Shown here: piece by piece, positions 62,731-64,000 of the stretch
How the letters are laid out: each line of letters opens with the position of its first letter
Position numbering within the stretch: position 1 is the stretch's first letter
Made by a program: the position numbers and the translations under genes
Assembly (NCBI GenBank): GCA_963932465.1
Contig: OZ010790.1
Coordinates: 349,643,087-349,707,086, forward strand
Length of the DNA: 64,000 bases
Direction: 5' to 3'
From: Maratus speciosus
Lineage: Eukaryota > Arthropoda > Arachnida > Araneae > Salticidae
Notes under the pieces: model-generated
What the model was told of the DNA's origin: nothing
The model's database searches: none
Seen by the model: only the letters and a program-made list of their open reading frames with translations

Positions 62731-64000
62731 GTGATACACAAATCAGCAGATAATACCAAACATTTTAGATAGTGATATATTCGACATTGTATTTTCTTAA
62801 GTATAATAACATATATTTAAGCAAATATAAACTTAGACTTCATAACTTTAACAGAAAATAGGTTATCTCCTTCATATAGGTTTAGACATAATTTCTAAGA
62901 ATAATTTAAATCAATATAAAATATATACGAGTTAATTACTAGTTTTACAGATTTATTTAATGCAATTTATTGTGTGCGTTGGATGCAAAACTTGACAATG
63001 AGTTTTGTACGTTTACCAAAAATGGGTGCATTATATTATAAACAAATATCTTGAGTTTTGTTTTCGCATTTTAAAGTGTGACACCGGATTTGTTTACGCT
63101 AAGTTTGAGGTTTTACGTCATTTTCAGTGGTTGCTTCGCACCCAAATTACACCTTTTTAACCGAGAGAGAACATACTTTTCTCCTAATTCTTCAGCGAAG
63201 CCCGGAATAAATCACCGTCTACTAATAGAATTTCTAGTTACGACTTTGTATAGAACCCAAAAATTGATAGCTGCAAGATTCAAAATATTAACAAATGCAT
63301 GCACTGGCTACCTATGTGAAGCAGACTTTACAGTATATATCCTGGTCAATCACATCTACACACAATATAGTTGCGTTGCAGTAAACAACTGTATCAGGTA
63401 ATTGTTTAGAATTAACCGAAACCAATCTTTGGATGCAGTATACTGCTCAGCAACATAACATATTTATATATTTTTTTCCTGCTAAACAGTTAGGCTAAAG
63501 AATTTATGGGTTAGTACAGTAGTCGCATGCAATTCCGATTTTGACATTTTTTCAGAGACTTGTATTTCTTTTCTTGAGCGTTTTACAGTTCCTGCAAAGT
63601 TGGTGTTTTTGGATTTGAATGTCTTTGCAAGCTTTATAAGCCCTGGTGTATAATTAGTTTTTCATTTTTCGATGAAATGATTACAGATATCAGGGTAAAG
63701 TTGTCTGTTTCTAGATGACTTGATCGGTTTGCTATTATATCTAACTATAAGATTCCAATTATTTCACGAAATTTGTCTTTTGGCATTGTAAGATTACGAT
63801 GTCGTGACATCTTATCTATACTTACAATAAAAGCAGAATAAAATCAACTTCAAGAGTTCTTGTAAATATCTGTTGTAATTTTCCATTGCATTCGACTACT
63901 CCTTTACATTGAGGATATATGCAGGGGTCGGAACATACGGGGCGGATTTTATTGTTCTTACCAGTATCTTTTATCGATAATCTTCAAGAGACATTTTTAT
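62731..64000. other. AT-rich stretch to window end, no supported gene
   Basis: A 107-codon open frame at 63078-63401 has mixed composition but no recognisable domain. The upstream and downstream sequence gives no splice or promoter pattern I would rely on. Confidence 0.4.

Noticed and set aside
63078..63401. 107-codon open frame near the window end
   Set aside because: Mixed composition but no motif, no splice context and no repeat relation that would support it.

Overview
The window is AT-rich (roughly 70 % A+T by eye) eukaryotic intergenic or intronic DNA. I find no intact host protein gene. All open frames are short, and those with recognisable content are decayed transposon proteins. Two repeat-protein remnants resemble families I know mainly from arthropod genomes: one with a CYICG motif near its start, and one with FDGRKDD and VGCDGT motifs. 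One SINE carries a GTCGATAAAATGAGTACC core. A chelicerate, most likely a spider, fits best. A mollusc is not excluded, because cephalopod SINEs share a similar core. The taxon is inference.

Layout. 0-6 kb: a piggyBac-like MITE, then a broken repeat-protein gene whose 3' part is cut by a hAT-like transposon with a perfect 8-bp duplication. 6-18 kb: mostly featureless AT-rich DNA with an inverted-repeat element, microsatellites, two CGGC-rich islands, two GTCAC-rich clusters and a tandem array of about 140-bp units. 18-23 kb: a piggyBac-like MITE, a Helitron 3' end interrupted by a dead Tc1 (DD34E) element, and an unrecognised Cys-rich coding remnant. 24.9-29.5 kb: a Tc1/mariner-type MITE with a second, longer hAT-like element nested in it. 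31-46 kb: a Helitron neighbourhood with at least four related copies, five CTAG ends over the whole window, a 457-bp palindromic MITE with two empty-site paralogues, a 1.7-kb array of 145-bp units and a 1,570-bp near-perfect palindrome. 46-54 kb: a dispersed repeat, a SINE, a divergent tRNA-like pair, a hAT MITE, a double palindrome and a further TIR element carrying a piggyBac-like MITE. 54-64 kb: another array of about 140-bp units, an 850-bp TIR element, short tandem duplications and Helitron-type 5' ends.

Nothing here works as an operon or pathway. What can be read is an insertion history: elements nested in elements, with target-site duplications often still legible (TTAA, TA, 8 bp). The strongest candidate for something little described is the divergent hAT-like lineage (two copies, about 370-bp TIRs, 8-bp duplications, conserved D/D/CxxH motifs). 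Next is the recurrent pairing of GT-rich leaders with arrays of 127-149-bp units.
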